The notes beneath the pieces were generated by a model that did not search any database, was not told where the DNA came from, and saw only the letters and a program-made list of their open reading frames with translations. A DNA stretch of 64,000 bases from Arthrobacter sp. DWC3 (GTDB lineage: Bacteria; Actinomycetota; Actinomycetes; Actinomycetales; Micrococcaceae). The translations under genes and the position numbers were made by a program. Positions 1-9,042 of the stretch are shown here, one piece after another (positions within the stretch are counted from its first letter, which is position 1; every line of letters starts with the position of its first letter). The DNA is taken from positions 124,001 through 188,000 of the forward strand of contig NZ_PJIP01000003.1 of the NCBI RefSeq assembly GCF_002929375.1. The letters run 5' to 3'.

Positions 1-1
1 G

Positions 2-1240
2 GCACCCCGGTACAACCCCGAGGGTGTGCTGCAGGCACACGTCACCAACCTCGACGCCTCGCCGTTCCTCGGCCGCCTCGCACTGCTCCGCATCTTCAAC
101 GGCACGCTGCGCAAGGGCCAGACCGTCGCGTGGGCCCGCCAGAACGGTGAGCTCAAGAACGTCAAGATCACCGAGCTCCTCGCCACCAAGGCACTCGACC
201 GCGTCCCCACCGATTCCGCGGGACCCGGCGAGATCGTCGCCGTCGCCGGCATCGAGGGCATCACCATCGGTGAGACCCTGACCGACGTCGACAACCCGCA
301 GCCGCTGCCGCTCATCACGGTCGACGACCCCGCGATCTCCGTGACCATCGGGATCAACACCTCGCCGCTCGCCGGCAAGGTCAAGGGTGCCAAGGTCACC
401 GCCCGCCAGGTCAAGGACCGCCTCGACAAGGAGCTCATCGGCAACGTGTCGCTCCGCGTCCTGCCCACGGCACGCCCTGACGCCTGGGAGGTCCAGGGCC
501 GCGGCGAGCTCGCGCTGGCCATCCTCGTGGAGCAGATGCGCCGCGAGGGCTTCGAGCTCACGGTCGGCAAGCCCCAGGTGGTCACCAAGACCATCGACGG
601 CAAGATCCACGAGCCGATGGAGCACATGACCATCGACGTCCCCGAGGAGTACCTCGGCGGCGTCACGCAGCTCATGGCCGCCCGCAAGGGCCGCATGACC
701 AACATGGCGAACCACGGAACCGGCTGGGTCCGCATGGAGTTCATCGTCCCCGCACGAGGCCTGATCGGCTTCCGCACGCGCTTCCTGACGGACACGCGCG
801 GCGCCGGCATCGCCGCGTCGATCTCCGAGGGCTACGAGCCGTGGGCCGGTGACATCGAGTACCGCACCAACGGCTCGATGATCGCCGACCGTTCCGGCGT
901 GGTCACCCCGTTCGCGATGATCAACCTCCAGGAGCGCGGCTCGTTCTTCGTGCAGCCCACCTCCGAGGTGTACGAGGGCATGATCGTCGGCGAGAACTCC
1001 CGCGCCGACGACATGGACGTCAACATCACGAAGGAGAAGAAGCTCACCAACATGCGTGCCGCTTCCTCGGACACCTTCGAGAACCTGACCCCGCCGCGCA
1101 ACCTCACGCTCGAGGAGTCCCTCGAATTCGCCCGCGAGGACGAGTGCGTCGAGGTCACCCCGGAGTCCATCCGCATCCGCAAGGTCATCCTCGACGCCAA
1201 CGAGCGCATGCGCGCCTCGCGTTCACGCGCCCGCGCCTGA
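2..1240 (+). CDS. typA: Ribosome-associated GTPase TypA/BipA, 3' part
   Basis: Last 412 residues of the translational GTPase TypA (BipA), which binds the ribosome and supports 50S assembly and growth under stress. The frame is open from the window edge, so the G domain and start codon lie outside. Visible parts are the EF-Tu-like domain II (opening HVTNLDASPFLGRLALLRIFNG), the EF-G-like domains III/V (GRGELALAILVEQMRREG; the switch to MEHMTIDVPEEYLGGV) and the BipA-specific C-terminal domain (ARGLIGFRTRFLTDTRG, then a basic tail). The family is usually 610-640 residues, so roughly one third is missing. It is followed after 17 nt by a small membrane protein gene on the same strand. Identification is firm because the C-terminal domain is unique to TypA. 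Confidence 0.97.
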   Translation, partial: APRYNPEGVLQAHVTNLDASPFLGRLALLRIFNGTLRKGQTVAWARQNGELKNVKITELLATKALDRVPTDSAGPGEIVAVAGIEGITIGETLTDVDNPQPLPLITVDDPAISVTIGINTSPLAGKVKGAKVTARQVKDRLDKELIGNVSLRVLPTARPDAWEVQGRGELALAILVEQMRREGFELTVGKPQVVTKTIDGKIHEPMEHMTIDVPEEYLGGVTQLMAARKGRMTNMANHGTGWVRMEFIVPARGLIGFRTRFLTDTRGAGIAASISEGYEPWAGDIEYRTNGSMIADRSGVVTPFAMINLQERGSFFVQPTSEVYEGMIVGENSRADDMDVNITKEKKLTNMRAASSDTFENLTPPRNLTLEESLEFAREDECVEVTPESIRIRKVILDANERMRASRSRARA

Positions 1241-1257
1241 CCTGCAGCACCGGCACT

Positions 1258-1764
1258 ATGGCACACGACGACGCCGGCTCCTCCCCAGCAGGGGAGGGCC
1301 GGCGTTCGGCGTTCCCGCGTGTCCCCGCCGGAGAGCCTGAGCCGGGCGCCGCGGCGGCCAGGCCTGCTGCCCGGGCGCCGGGACGCCCGGCCGCGGTCGT
1401 CGCAGCGACCGCGGCCGGTGTCGTCGCCGCCGTCTTCGGCACCCTGCTGCACGGACAGGTGGTCCACGTGGGCGCCACGGGGCTTCCCGTCGGGGCCGTG
1501 GCGGCTCTCGTGCTGGCCGGCAGCCTGTTCCTGCTGTGCGGGCTCTGGGCCAGGAGCATCATCATGACGGCCGTGGCCGGGGCCGTCGCCTACGGTGTGG
1601 TGGCACTGCTGTCGATCTCGTCGAAGACCCTGATCCTCACGGGGAGCTCGGACGCCGCCCCGGGGACGGCGCTCGCCGGCAATCTCTGGCTCTTCGGGGT
1701 GCTCGTGGTGACGCTGGCGTCGGTCGTGGCCGGAAGCATCGTACTGCGCCCGGCGCGGCGCTAG
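1258..1764 (+). CDS. Small integral membrane protein, unknown function
   Basis: A 168-residue protein with a polar, Ala/Pro/Gly-rich N-terminal 40 residues and four hydrophobic segments at about 45-64, 76-95, 100-116 and 142-162, ending in a short basic tail (RPARR). I chose the ATG at 1258; no convincing ribosome binding site precedes it, and translation may be coupled to typA, which ends 17 nt upstream. In mycobacteria a comparable small membrane gene lies next to mshB in the typA-fdxC interval, so this is probably the same conserved actinobacterial family; mshB itself is not present here. The 3' end overlaps the convergent regulator gene by 4 nt. No catalytic motif is visible. Confidence 0.75.
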   Translation: MAHDDAGSSPAGEGRRSAFPRVPAGEPEPGAAAARPAARAPGRPAAVVAATAAGVVAAVFGTLLHGQVVHVGATGLPVGAVAALVLAGSLFLLCGLWARSIIMTAVAGAVAYGVVALLSISSKTLILTGSSDAAPGTALAGNLWLFGVLVVTLASVVAGSIVLRPARR

Positions 1765-2318
1765 GCCCCGGACGCGGGTCGGTCCGCCGCGCGGTCCAGG
1801 TGGTGCGCGAGCAGCACCGACGTCGCCGTGCCGTCCGGGTCGGGGCCGCGCTGCGCGTATTCCTCGAAGACCGCGCGGATCCGTCCCATCATCTCGGCGC
1901 GGTGCTCGTCGTTGAGCCGGACACCGAGCCGCCACACGTCGATCTCGGAGGGCTGCAGGCCCTCGATGTCCTGCAGGAACGTCTCGACGAGCACGGGCGC
2001 GGAGTTCGGCATGCGGGTGTTCCAGGACAGCCCGGTGGCGCGGTAGGGGATCTCCTTCGCGCCGCGGTTGCCGGTGCGGGCGTCGTCGGCGGCGAGGAAG
2101 CCGGTGGAGAGCAGGGTCCGCACGTGGTGCAGCGCGGTGGCCGGGTTGAGCTCCAGCGTCTCCGCGATCTCCTTATTGGTCCTCGGCTTGTGCAGGCACA
2201 GCCGCAGGATACGGAGCCGGATCGGGGAGCTGAGCGCCCGGCCGCGCGCCTGGAGGTCCTCGTCTAAGTCCATCTGCCGATCATACGGGACATCGGGCTT
2301 CCGATTGCCGAATCCCAA
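1761..2318 (-). CDS. ArsR-type winged-helix transcriptional regulator
   Basis: A 185-residue regulator. Residues about 25-80 form a winged helix of the ArsR/HTH_20 kind: ALSSPIRLRILRLC, then TNKEIAETLELNPATALHHVRTL as the recognition helix and a wing with ADDARTGNRG. The C-terminal hundred residues are a helical region without metal-binding cysteines, so a metal sensor role is unlikely. The start is decided by the ribosome binding site: a TTG at 2318 is preceded by AGGAGG (rc of 2329-2334) with 8-9 nt spacing, whereas the internal ATG at 2273 has no such site. The target is unknown; the gene stands alone, convergent with the membrane protein gene. Confidence 0.85.
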   Translation of the reverse strand: MGFGNRKPDVPYDRQMDLDEDLQARGRALSSPIRLRILRLCLHKPRTNKEIAETLELNPATALHHVRTLLSTGFLAADDARTGNRGAKEIPYRATGLSWNTRMPNSAPVLVETFLQDIEGLQPSEIDVWRLGVRLNDEHRAEMMGRIRAVFEEYAQRGPDPDGTATSVLLAHHLDRAADRPASGA

Positions 2319-2348
2319 TCACTGCGTCCTCCTGCGACGGGGACGGTG

Positions 2349-2576
2349 TCAGCGCCGGGGGGCGCGACGCGGGGGCGGGGGCGGAACGGCCTTCGCCGCG
2401 GTGATGTCGGCCAGCACCACGACGTCGTCACCCCTGCGCGTCCGCACGGTACACGTGGTCGCATCCAGCGCCACGAGGTCCCCGAGCGAGTCCGTGAACC
2501 CGTCGCCGAGGCGGCGCCTGACCACCACCCGGGTCGGCAGGGGGAGCGAGGCGAGGAAGCCGGCGGGAGTCTGCAC
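2349..2576 (-). CDS. Stand-alone SH3-like domain protein
   Basis: A 75-residue protein beginning at GTG 2576. The sequence runs VVVRRRLGDGFTDSLGDLVALD, TVRTRRGDDVVVLADITAAKAVPPPP. This pattern (beta strands, a conserved ADI-x-AAK-x-VPPPP exit) is the N-terminal SH3-like domain that precedes a GNAT domain in actinobacterial acetyltransferases of the Rv0428c type. Here only the SH3-like part is present and the protein stops at RRAPRR, so an acetyltransferase annotation would be wrong. No Shine-Dalgarno sequence is seen. It lies divergently next to fdxA. Function is unknown; it may be a small binding module. Confidence 0.7.
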   Translation of the reverse strand: MQTPAGFLASLPLPTRVVVRRRLGDGFTDSLGDLVALDATTCTVRTRRGDDVVVLADITAAKAVPPPPPRRAPRR

Positions 2577-2721
2577 CCGTCAAGGGTAGGCCCCGGGCGG
2601 CCTGGCAGGCGGGCCCCTGCCCGCTCCGGACCGTGGTCGGGCCGCGCGGAGGGGTGCGTTAAGCTGGGAACCGCACCGCGGGTGCGGCAGCCGACCCCGG
2701 ATTCAACGAAAGGCGTGGGAC

Positions 2722-3048
2722 GTGACCTACGTAATCGCGCAGCCCTGCGTGGACGTCAAGGACAAGGCCTGTATCGAGGAGTGCCCTGTCGACTGCATCT
2801 ACGAGGGCGAGCGGTCGCTCTACATCCACCCCGACGAGTGCGTCGACTGCGGTGCCTGCGAACCCGTGTGCCCCGTCGAGGCGATCTACTACGAGGACGA
2901 CACCCCCGAGCAGTGGGCCGAGTACTACAAGGCCAACGTCGAGTTCTTCGACGACCTCGGCTCGCCCGGCGGCGCCGCGAAGGTCGGCAACACGGGCTTC
3001 GACCACCCGATCATCGCGGCCCTGCCGCCCCAGAACCAGCCCGCCTAG
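2722..3048 (+). CDS. fdxA: Seven-iron ferredoxin [3Fe-4S][4Fe-4S]
   Basis: A 108-residue electron carrier of the actinobacterial FdxA/FdxC family. Cluster-binding cysteines lie in the N-terminal half at C9, C17, C21 (with C25) and in the second motif CVDCGACEPVCP at C40, C43, C46, C50. The C-terminal half is the usual acidic helix-containing extension of the 7Fe group. Start is GTG 2722 with AAAGG about 8 nt upstream. The stop codon TAG abuts the dapC start directly, so the two form one transcription unit, an arrangement widely conserved in actinobacteria, although no direct role in lysine synthesis is known. An AT-rich TTAAGCT at about 2658 may be its -10 region. Confidence 0.97.
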   Translation: MTYVIAQPCVDVKDKACIEECPVDCIYEGERSLYIHPDECVDCGACEPVCPVEAIYYEDDTPEQWAEYYKANVEFFDDLGSPGGAAKVGNTGFDHPIIAALPPQNQPA

Positions 3049-4248
3049 GTGACGGCCGGGGAGCCGAAGCCCTTCGGCCTGCAGCTGCCGGACTACCCGT
3101 GGGACGCCATGGCGCCCTACCAGGACATCGCGTCCCGGCACGCGGACGGCGTGGTGGACCTGTCCATCGGCACGCCCGTCGACCCCACGCCTGAGCTGAT
3201 CCGTTCCGCCCTGGCCGCCGCCTCCGATGCGCACGGCTACCCGACCACCCACGGCACCGTGGCGCTCCGCGAGGCGATCAGCAGCTGGTTCGCACGCCGC
3301 AGGGGGGTTCCCGGGCTCGACCCGCTGGACATCCTGCCGACCGTGGGCTCGAAGGAACTGGTGGCCTGGCTGCCGCTGCTGCTCGGCCTGGGTGCCGGCG
3401 ACGTCGTCGTGCGCCCCACGGTCGCCTACCCCACCTACGACATGGGCGCGCACCTCGCCGGCGCGACGCCGGTGCCCGCCGATTCCCTCGCCGACCTCCC
3501 GGACGACGTCCGGTCCCGCGTACGCCTCGTCTGGATCAACTCGCCCGGCAACCCCACGGGTGAGGTCCTCGACGTCGACGGCCTGCGGGCCGTCGTCGAC
3601 GAGGCACGGTCCCTCGGCGCCGTCGTCGCCTCCGACGAGTGCTACGGCGAACTCGGTTGGGGTCCCTGGGATCCGGCCGAGGGCGGCGAGCCCGTGCCGA
3701 GCGTCCTGGACCCGCGGGTCTGCGGCGGCTCCCACGAGCTCCTGCTGGCCGTCTACTCGCTCAGCAAGCAGTCCAACCTCGCCGGCTACCGGGCCGCCTT
3801 CACCGCAGGCGACCCGGCGATCATCGCCAACCTCGTGAACTCCCGGAAACATGCGGGCATGATCGTGCCCCGCCCCGTCCAGGAGGCCATGCGCGTGGCC
3901 CTCGGGGACGACACGCACGTCGCGGAGCAGAAGGACCTGTACCGGCGTCGTCGGGCGCTGCTCGTGCCCGCCCTGGAGGGGGCCGGCTTCACGATCAGCG
4001 GATCCGCCGCCGGCCTGTACCTGTGGGCGTCCGACGGCGGTCCCACGTGGGACACCATCGGGTGGCTCGCAGGGCTCGGGATCCTCGCCGGACCCGGGAC
4101 GTTCTACGGCGACGCGGGGCACGGCTTCGTCCGCGTGGCGCTCACGGGCAGCGACGAGAGGATCGCGGCCGCAGCGGCGCGCCTCGCCGAGGCGGGGCCC
4201 CGTGCGGGCGCCCTCTTGCCCCCCGCGGGGGACGGGCAGCAGGATTAG
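3049..4248 (+). CDS. dapC: Succinyldiaminopimelate transaminase
   Basis: A 399-residue class I/II PLP aminotransferase acting in the succinylase branch of diaminopimelate/lysine synthesis: it converts N-succinyl-2-amino-6-ketopimelate to N-succinyl-LL-DAP with glutamate as donor. Seen in the sequence: WINSPGNPTGE (substrate/PLP contacts), SDECYGELGW, the PLP lysine K240 in SLSKQSNLAGYR and the C-terminal arginine region HGFVRVALTG. The GTG start follows the fdxA stop with no gap, so translation is probably coupled. dapD and dapE, the flanking enzymes of the same pathway, lie 6-9 kb downstream. Substrate is assigned by family and by the fdxA neighbourhood. Confidence 0.93.
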   Translation: MTAGEPKPFGLQLPDYPWDAMAPYQDIASRHADGVVDLSIGTPVDPTPELIRSALAAASDAHGYPTTHGTVALREAISSWFARRRGVPGLDPLDILPTVGSKELVAWLPLLLGLGAGDVVVRPTVAYPTYDMGAHLAGATPVPADSLADLPDDVRSRVRLVWINSPGNPTGEVLDVDGLRAVVDEARSLGAVVASDECYGELGWGPWDPAEGGEPVPSVLDPRVCGGSHELLLAVYSLSKQSNLAGYRAAFTAGDPAIIANLVNSRKHAGMIVPRPVQEAMRVALGDDTHVAEQKDLYRRRRALLVPALEGAGFTISGSAAGLYLWASDGGPTWDTIGWLAGLGILAGPGTFYGDAGHGFVRVALTGSDERIAAAAARLAEAGPRAGALLPPAGDGQQD

Positions 4249-4371
4249 TGCTCAGGGGCCCGCTGACGGTAGCGTTTGTCGCTGAATGTGCTGTTCCCGG
4301 AGTGACGTACGTCCTCCTGCGTAGTGATGATTTGTGGCGACCACCTCGCTCCAGCTCCTGAAGGAGAACCA

Positions 4372-5655
<1,284 letters not shown>

Positions 5656-5662
5656 TCGTACC

Positions 5663-5712
5663 CACGACGACGGCGGCCGCCCACCGACAGGTGGGCGGCC
5701 GCCGTCGTCGTG
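5663..5712. terminator. Bidirectional hairpin between gltA and galE
   Basis: A perfect 23-bp inverted repeat (arms 5663-5685 and 5690-5712) with a 4-nt loop, starting 8 nt after the gltA stop and ending 10 nt before the galE stop. It can fold on either strand and should end both convergent transcripts. No T-tract follows, as is common in high-GC actinobacteria. Confidence 0.9.
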
Positions 5713-5722
5713 GCGGTCCGGC

Positions 5723-6748
5723 TCAGTCGCCCGCGACCGTGGCGTAGCCCTGCGGGTTGTTCTTCTGCCAGCGCCAGTGGTCCTCGCACATCTCGGTGAG
5801 CGTCCGGGTCGCGGACCAGCCGAGGTCGGCCAGCGCCGAGGAGGGGTCTGCGTAGCTCACGGCGGCGTCGCCCGGTCGGCGCGGCGCGAACTCGTACGGG
5901 ACGTCCTTGCCCACGGCCGCGGAGAACGCCGCGAGGACCTCGAGCACGGAGGAGCCGTGCCCGGTGCCGAGGTTCCAGGTGTGCACGCCGCCGTGCGCCA
6001 CGAGGTAGTCCAGGGCGGCGAGGTGACCCTCGGCGAGGTCGACGACGTGGATGTAGTCGCGGACGCCCGTCCCGTCCGGCGTCGGGTAGTCGTTGCCGAA
6101 GACGAGGACCTTCTCGCGCCGGCCCACGGCGACCTGCGCCACGAAGGGCAGGAGGTTGTTCGGGATGCCCGTGGGGTCCTCGCCCATGGTCCCGGACGCG
6201 TGCGCGCCCACGGGGTTGAAGTAGCGCAGCAGGGCGATGTTCCAGCGCGCGTCCGCGGCACCGAGGTCGGTCAGGATGTCCTCGATCTGCTCCTTGGTCC
6301 GCCCGTAGGGGTTGACGGCGTCGAGAGGGAGCTTCTCGGTCAGGGGCACTTCCTCGGAGGCGCCGTACACCGTCGCCGAGGAACTGAAGACGAGGGTGCG
6401 CACACCGGCGTCGTCCATCACGCGCAGCAGGTTCAGCGTGCCGCCCACGTTGTTGGAGTAGTAGTACAGCGGCTTCTCGACCGACTCGCCGACGGCCTTC
6501 AGGCCCGCGAAGTGGATGACGGCGTCGACCTGCTCCTCGGCGAAGATGGCCCGGAGACGGGGCTCGTCGAGGAGGTCGGCCTGGTGGAACGTCGGGGTGC
6601 GGCCCGCGAGGGCCGCCACGCGCTCCAGCGACGTCACCGTCGAGTTCAGCAGGTTGTCGACGACGACGACGTCATGGCCGTGTTCGAGCAGGGTCAGGAC
6701 GGTGTGCGAGCCGATGTAGCCGCTGCCACCGGTAACGAGGATCTTCAT
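5723..6748 (-). CDS. galE: UDP-glucose 4-epimerase
   Basis: A 341-residue extended SDR that interconverts UDP-glucose and UDP-galactose for galactose use and cell-envelope polysaccharides. Residues 7-13 are the NAD loop GGSGYIG; the catalytic serine region is SSSATVYG (122-129) and the YxxxK pair is Y148/K152 (NPYGRTK). RYFNPVGAH and the C-terminal GTGHGSSVLEV are also family signatures. Start ATG 6748 is preceded by GGGAG. It lies downstream of the secreted deacetylase gene but is separated from it by a hairpin, so it is probably transcribed on its own. Confidence 0.96.
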   Translation of the reverse strand: MKILVTGGSGYIGSHTVLTLLEHGHDVVVVDNLLNSTVTSLERVAALAGRTPTFHQADLLDEPRLRAIFAEEQVDAVIHFAGLKAVGESVEKPLYYYSNNVGGTLNLLRVMDDAGVRTLVFSSSATVYGASEEVPLTEKLPLDAVNPYGRTKEQIEDILTDLGAADARWNIALLRYFNPVGAHASGTMGEDPTGIPNNLLPFVAQVAVGRREKVLVFGNDYPTPDGTGVRDYIHVVDLAEGHLAALDYLVAHGGVHTWNLGTGHGSSVLEVLAAFSAAVGKDVPYEFAPRRPGDAAVSYADPSSALADLGWSATRTLTEMCEDHWRWQKNNPQGYATVAGD

Positions 6749-6840
6749 GCTCCCATCCTAGGTCGGCGTCGCCCGCGACCCGTCCCGCGCCCCGCCGTCG
6801 TGCACTGCGGGGCACCCGGCCGCCGGGCCCCTCCGACGAG

Positions 6841-6872
6841 CGGATGGCCCGGGCGGGAGCCCGGGCCATCCG
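6841..6872 (-). terminator. Hairpin terminator after the deacetylase gene
   Basis: Perfect 13-bp arms (6841-6853 and 6860-6872) with a 6-nt loop, 17 nt downstream of the stop codon of the polysaccharide deacetylase gene and about 90 nt before the galE start. It likely ends the deacetylase transcript. Confidence 0.8.
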
Positions 6873-6888
6873 TCCCACCGCCGGGGTG

Positions 6889-8766
6889 TCAGAGCGGAGG
6901 GGCTCCGACGGTGTCGTACAGCGCGTAGTCGTCCGTGGTGACGGTGCCGTTGCCGAACAGGCTCAACCCGAAGCTGATCGCGGTGGCCCCGGCGGGCAGT
7001 GCCGGCGTGGTGAAGCTCGCCTGCGTGTAGGTGCCCGCGGCGGCCAGCCACGGCCCCGACGTCCAGTACACCCAGTTACCGGAGGCGTTCCGGTAGTACA
7101 GGGCGAACTGGGTGACGGCCGTCGAGGTGTACCAGGCGCGGACGGAGTAGGTCTTGCCCGCGGTGGCTGCCGGTGCGCAGGTGCCGGAGTCCATGGCCGT
7201 CAGCATCTTCGCGTCACCGCTGGAGTAGCCGGTGATGGTGAGCCTCTCCGCCTTCGTGCCGGTGCGGGCCGCCGCCACCGTGCTGAACGCCGGCGTGTTC
7301 GCGCCGAATCCTGCCGACTGCCAGCACTGCGGGAACGCGCCCGTGCCGGCCGTCTCGAGGCTGGGGTTCTTCACGAGGTTGGTCCCGGCGGGCGGGGGTG
7401 GGGGCGGCGTCACATTGGCGGTGTCGAACATCTCGTAGTCGTCCGTGGTGAGCGTCCCGTTGCTGAAGAGGTTGAGGCCGAAACTGAGTCCGTTGGCACC
7501 GGCCGGCAGCGGCGGCGTGGTCCAGCTGGCCTTCTGGTAGGTGGCGGACGCCGCGAACCAGGGGCTGGAGGTCCAGTACTTCCACGAGCCGACGCCCGTG
7601 CGGTAGTAGACCGCGAACTGGGTGGGGGCCGTGGATTTGTACCAGGCGCCCAGATTGTACGTACGGCCTGCCGCGGCGGGTGGGGAGCAGCCGCCCAGGT
7701 CGAGCGCGGGCAGGAGCTTCGCGTCACCGTCCACGTAGCCGTTCATCACCAGCTGCTCGGCGCGGGCGCCGGTGCGGCCCGGGCTCACCACCGTGAACGC
7801 GGGCGTGTTGGTGCCGTAGCCCCCGGTGTTCCAGCACTGCGGGACGCCGTTGGTGAGGGTCTCGAGGCCCGGGTTCTTGACGAGGTTCCCGCCGACGGGC
7901 GGGGGAGGGACGGCGGGCCCGGAGATCGCGGGCTTCACCGTGCCGCCCACCGCCTGGTCGACGGTCTTGACGGTGGTGGTCGCGGGGCGGGTCTTCAGCC
8001 ACGCGGCGAACTGGTCGAACAGCGCCGGTGTGACGGCCAGCGGGTCCGTCCCGCCGATGCGGTGGAAGGTGAGCTGGATCCAGCCACCCGTGGATTCGGC
8101 CTGGGTGACGCTGGCCTGCAGGTCCGCGAGGGTCCAGGTGTTCTCGACCTGGTCGGGGGCCGCGGTGTTCCAGGGGTTGGCTGCCGGTATCCTCTCGGCC
8201 AGGGGGCAGGTGGCGCAGCTGAAGCGCGTCTTGATGTCGCCGAGGCCGCGGGCCGTGTTGTATCCGCAGTTCTTCGCCGTCGTCTCGAGCGCCGGGTTGT
8301 TGGAGGCGAACGGGTAGGCGAAGCTCGTCACGCGGAACCCCCAGTTGGTGAGGTTGACGCGGTCGTTGCAGATCTGGCGGGTGGCCTCGTCGGCCGGAAG
8401 CGTCACCAGGTCGGGGTGGGTCACCGTGTGACCGCCGATCTCGTGGCCCGCCGCGCTGAGGGCGCGGAGGTCGGCCAGTGACAGGTAGCCGGCCGTGTCG
8501 GTGGTGCCGGAATTGACGTAGAAGGTCCCCTTGAGGCCGTACTTGTTGAGGGTCTGCGCCGCGATCAGCTGGTCCGCGTTCCCGTCGTCGAAGGTCAGGG
8601 ACACGACGGTGGGTTCGGCCGCCGAGGCGGCCGGCGGAGCGACGGCCGGGCCGACGATCCCGAAGGTGAGTGTGAGCAGCGCTGCCACCCAGACCGCCCA
8701 GCGGCCCGGAGCCGAGGCCCCGTGCAACGGTCCGCGGTTTCTTGTGGCGATTCGTGACGGGGTCAT
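6889..8766 (-). CDS. Secreted polysaccharide deacetylase with two tandem C-terminal binding modules
   Basis: A 625-residue exported protein. Residues 1 to about 47 look like a signal peptide (basic start, WAVWVAALLTLTFGIVG, cleavage near PAASA-AE). A NodB deacetylase domain follows: LTFDDG (catalytic and metal aspartates), GGHTVTHPDL (metal histidines) and LTFHRIGG late in the domain. Two homologous modules of about 150 residues come next, each opening NLVKNPxLET, carrying a QCW motif and ending LTTDDYEM or VTTDDYAL; they resemble carbohydrate-binding beta-sandwiches. Pro-rich linkers (PPPPV, TPPPPPPAG) separate the parts. The likely substrate is an N-acetylated or O-acetylated cell-wall or environmental glycan, which I cannot determine. 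Start ATG 8766 gives the best signal peptide; an earlier in-frame codon at 8823 is possible. Confidence 0.88.
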   Translation of the reverse strand: MTPSRIATRNRGPLHGASAPGRWAVWVAALLTLTFGIVGPAVAPPAASAAEPTVVSLTFDDGNADQLIAAQTLNKYGLKGTFYVNSGTTDTAGYLSLADLRALSAAGHEIGGHTVTHPDLVTLPADEATRQICNDRVNLTNWGFRVTSFAYPFASNNPALETTAKNCGYNTARGLGDIKTRFSCATCPLAERIPAANPWNTAAPDQVENTWTLADLQASVTQAESTGGWIQLTFHRIGGTDPLAVTPALFDQFAAWLKTRPATTTVKTVDQAVGGTVKPAISGPAVPPPPVGGNLVKNPGLETLTNGVPQCWNTGGYGTNTPAFTVVSPGRTGARAEQLVMNGYVDGDAKLLPALDLGGCSPPAAAGRTYNLGAWYKSTAPTQFAVYYRTGVGSWKYWTSSPWFAASATYQKASWTTPPLPAGANGLSFGLNLFSNGTLTTDDYEMFDTANVTPPPPPPAGTNLVKNPSLETAGTGAFPQCWQSAGFGANTPAFSTVAAARTGTKAERLTITGYSSGDAKMLTAMDSGTCAPAATAGKTYSVRAWYTSTAVTQFALYYRNASGNWVYWTSGPWLAAAGTYTQASFTTPALPAGATAISFGLSLFGNGTVTTDDYALYDTVGAPPL

Positions 8767-8980
8767 GGTGGCTGGCTCATTTCCGAACTGGGGGATTCCC
8801 GGACGCGCGCCGTCCCGGGGCACCGTTCAACCTACGGCGCCCTTCCAGCGAATCCACGCGAGGTCAATACCCGTATCCTCCCGGCACCACTCGTTCGCGG
8901 TACGGGCGTACGGCGGCTGTTCCCAGTAGTCCACCGACCGCGGACCCGCGGGGAGCCTGCCGTCGAGTGCCGGTCGGTCT

Positions 8981-9010
8981 TTGAAGCGTCCTCGGCGCCG
9001 GGTCTACTGT
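8981..9010 (+). promoter_or_regulatory. Candidate promoter for the 203-residue protein gene
   Basis: TTGAAG at 8981-8986 and TACTGT at 9005-9010 with an 18-nt spacer, 32 nt before a start codon that has a strong AAGGAGG ribosome binding site. The 276-nt gap around it (8767-9042) shows no gene. Confidence 0.4.
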
Positions 9011-9042
9011 AGGAGCAGCCTGACTGGTCCTGAAGGAGGCCC

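Noticed and set aside
4304-4313. 10-bp palindrome GACGTACGTC before gltA
   Set aside because: Too short to distinguish from chance, and it does not match the TGTGA-N6-TCACA type of cAMP-dependent regulators of citrate synthase genes.
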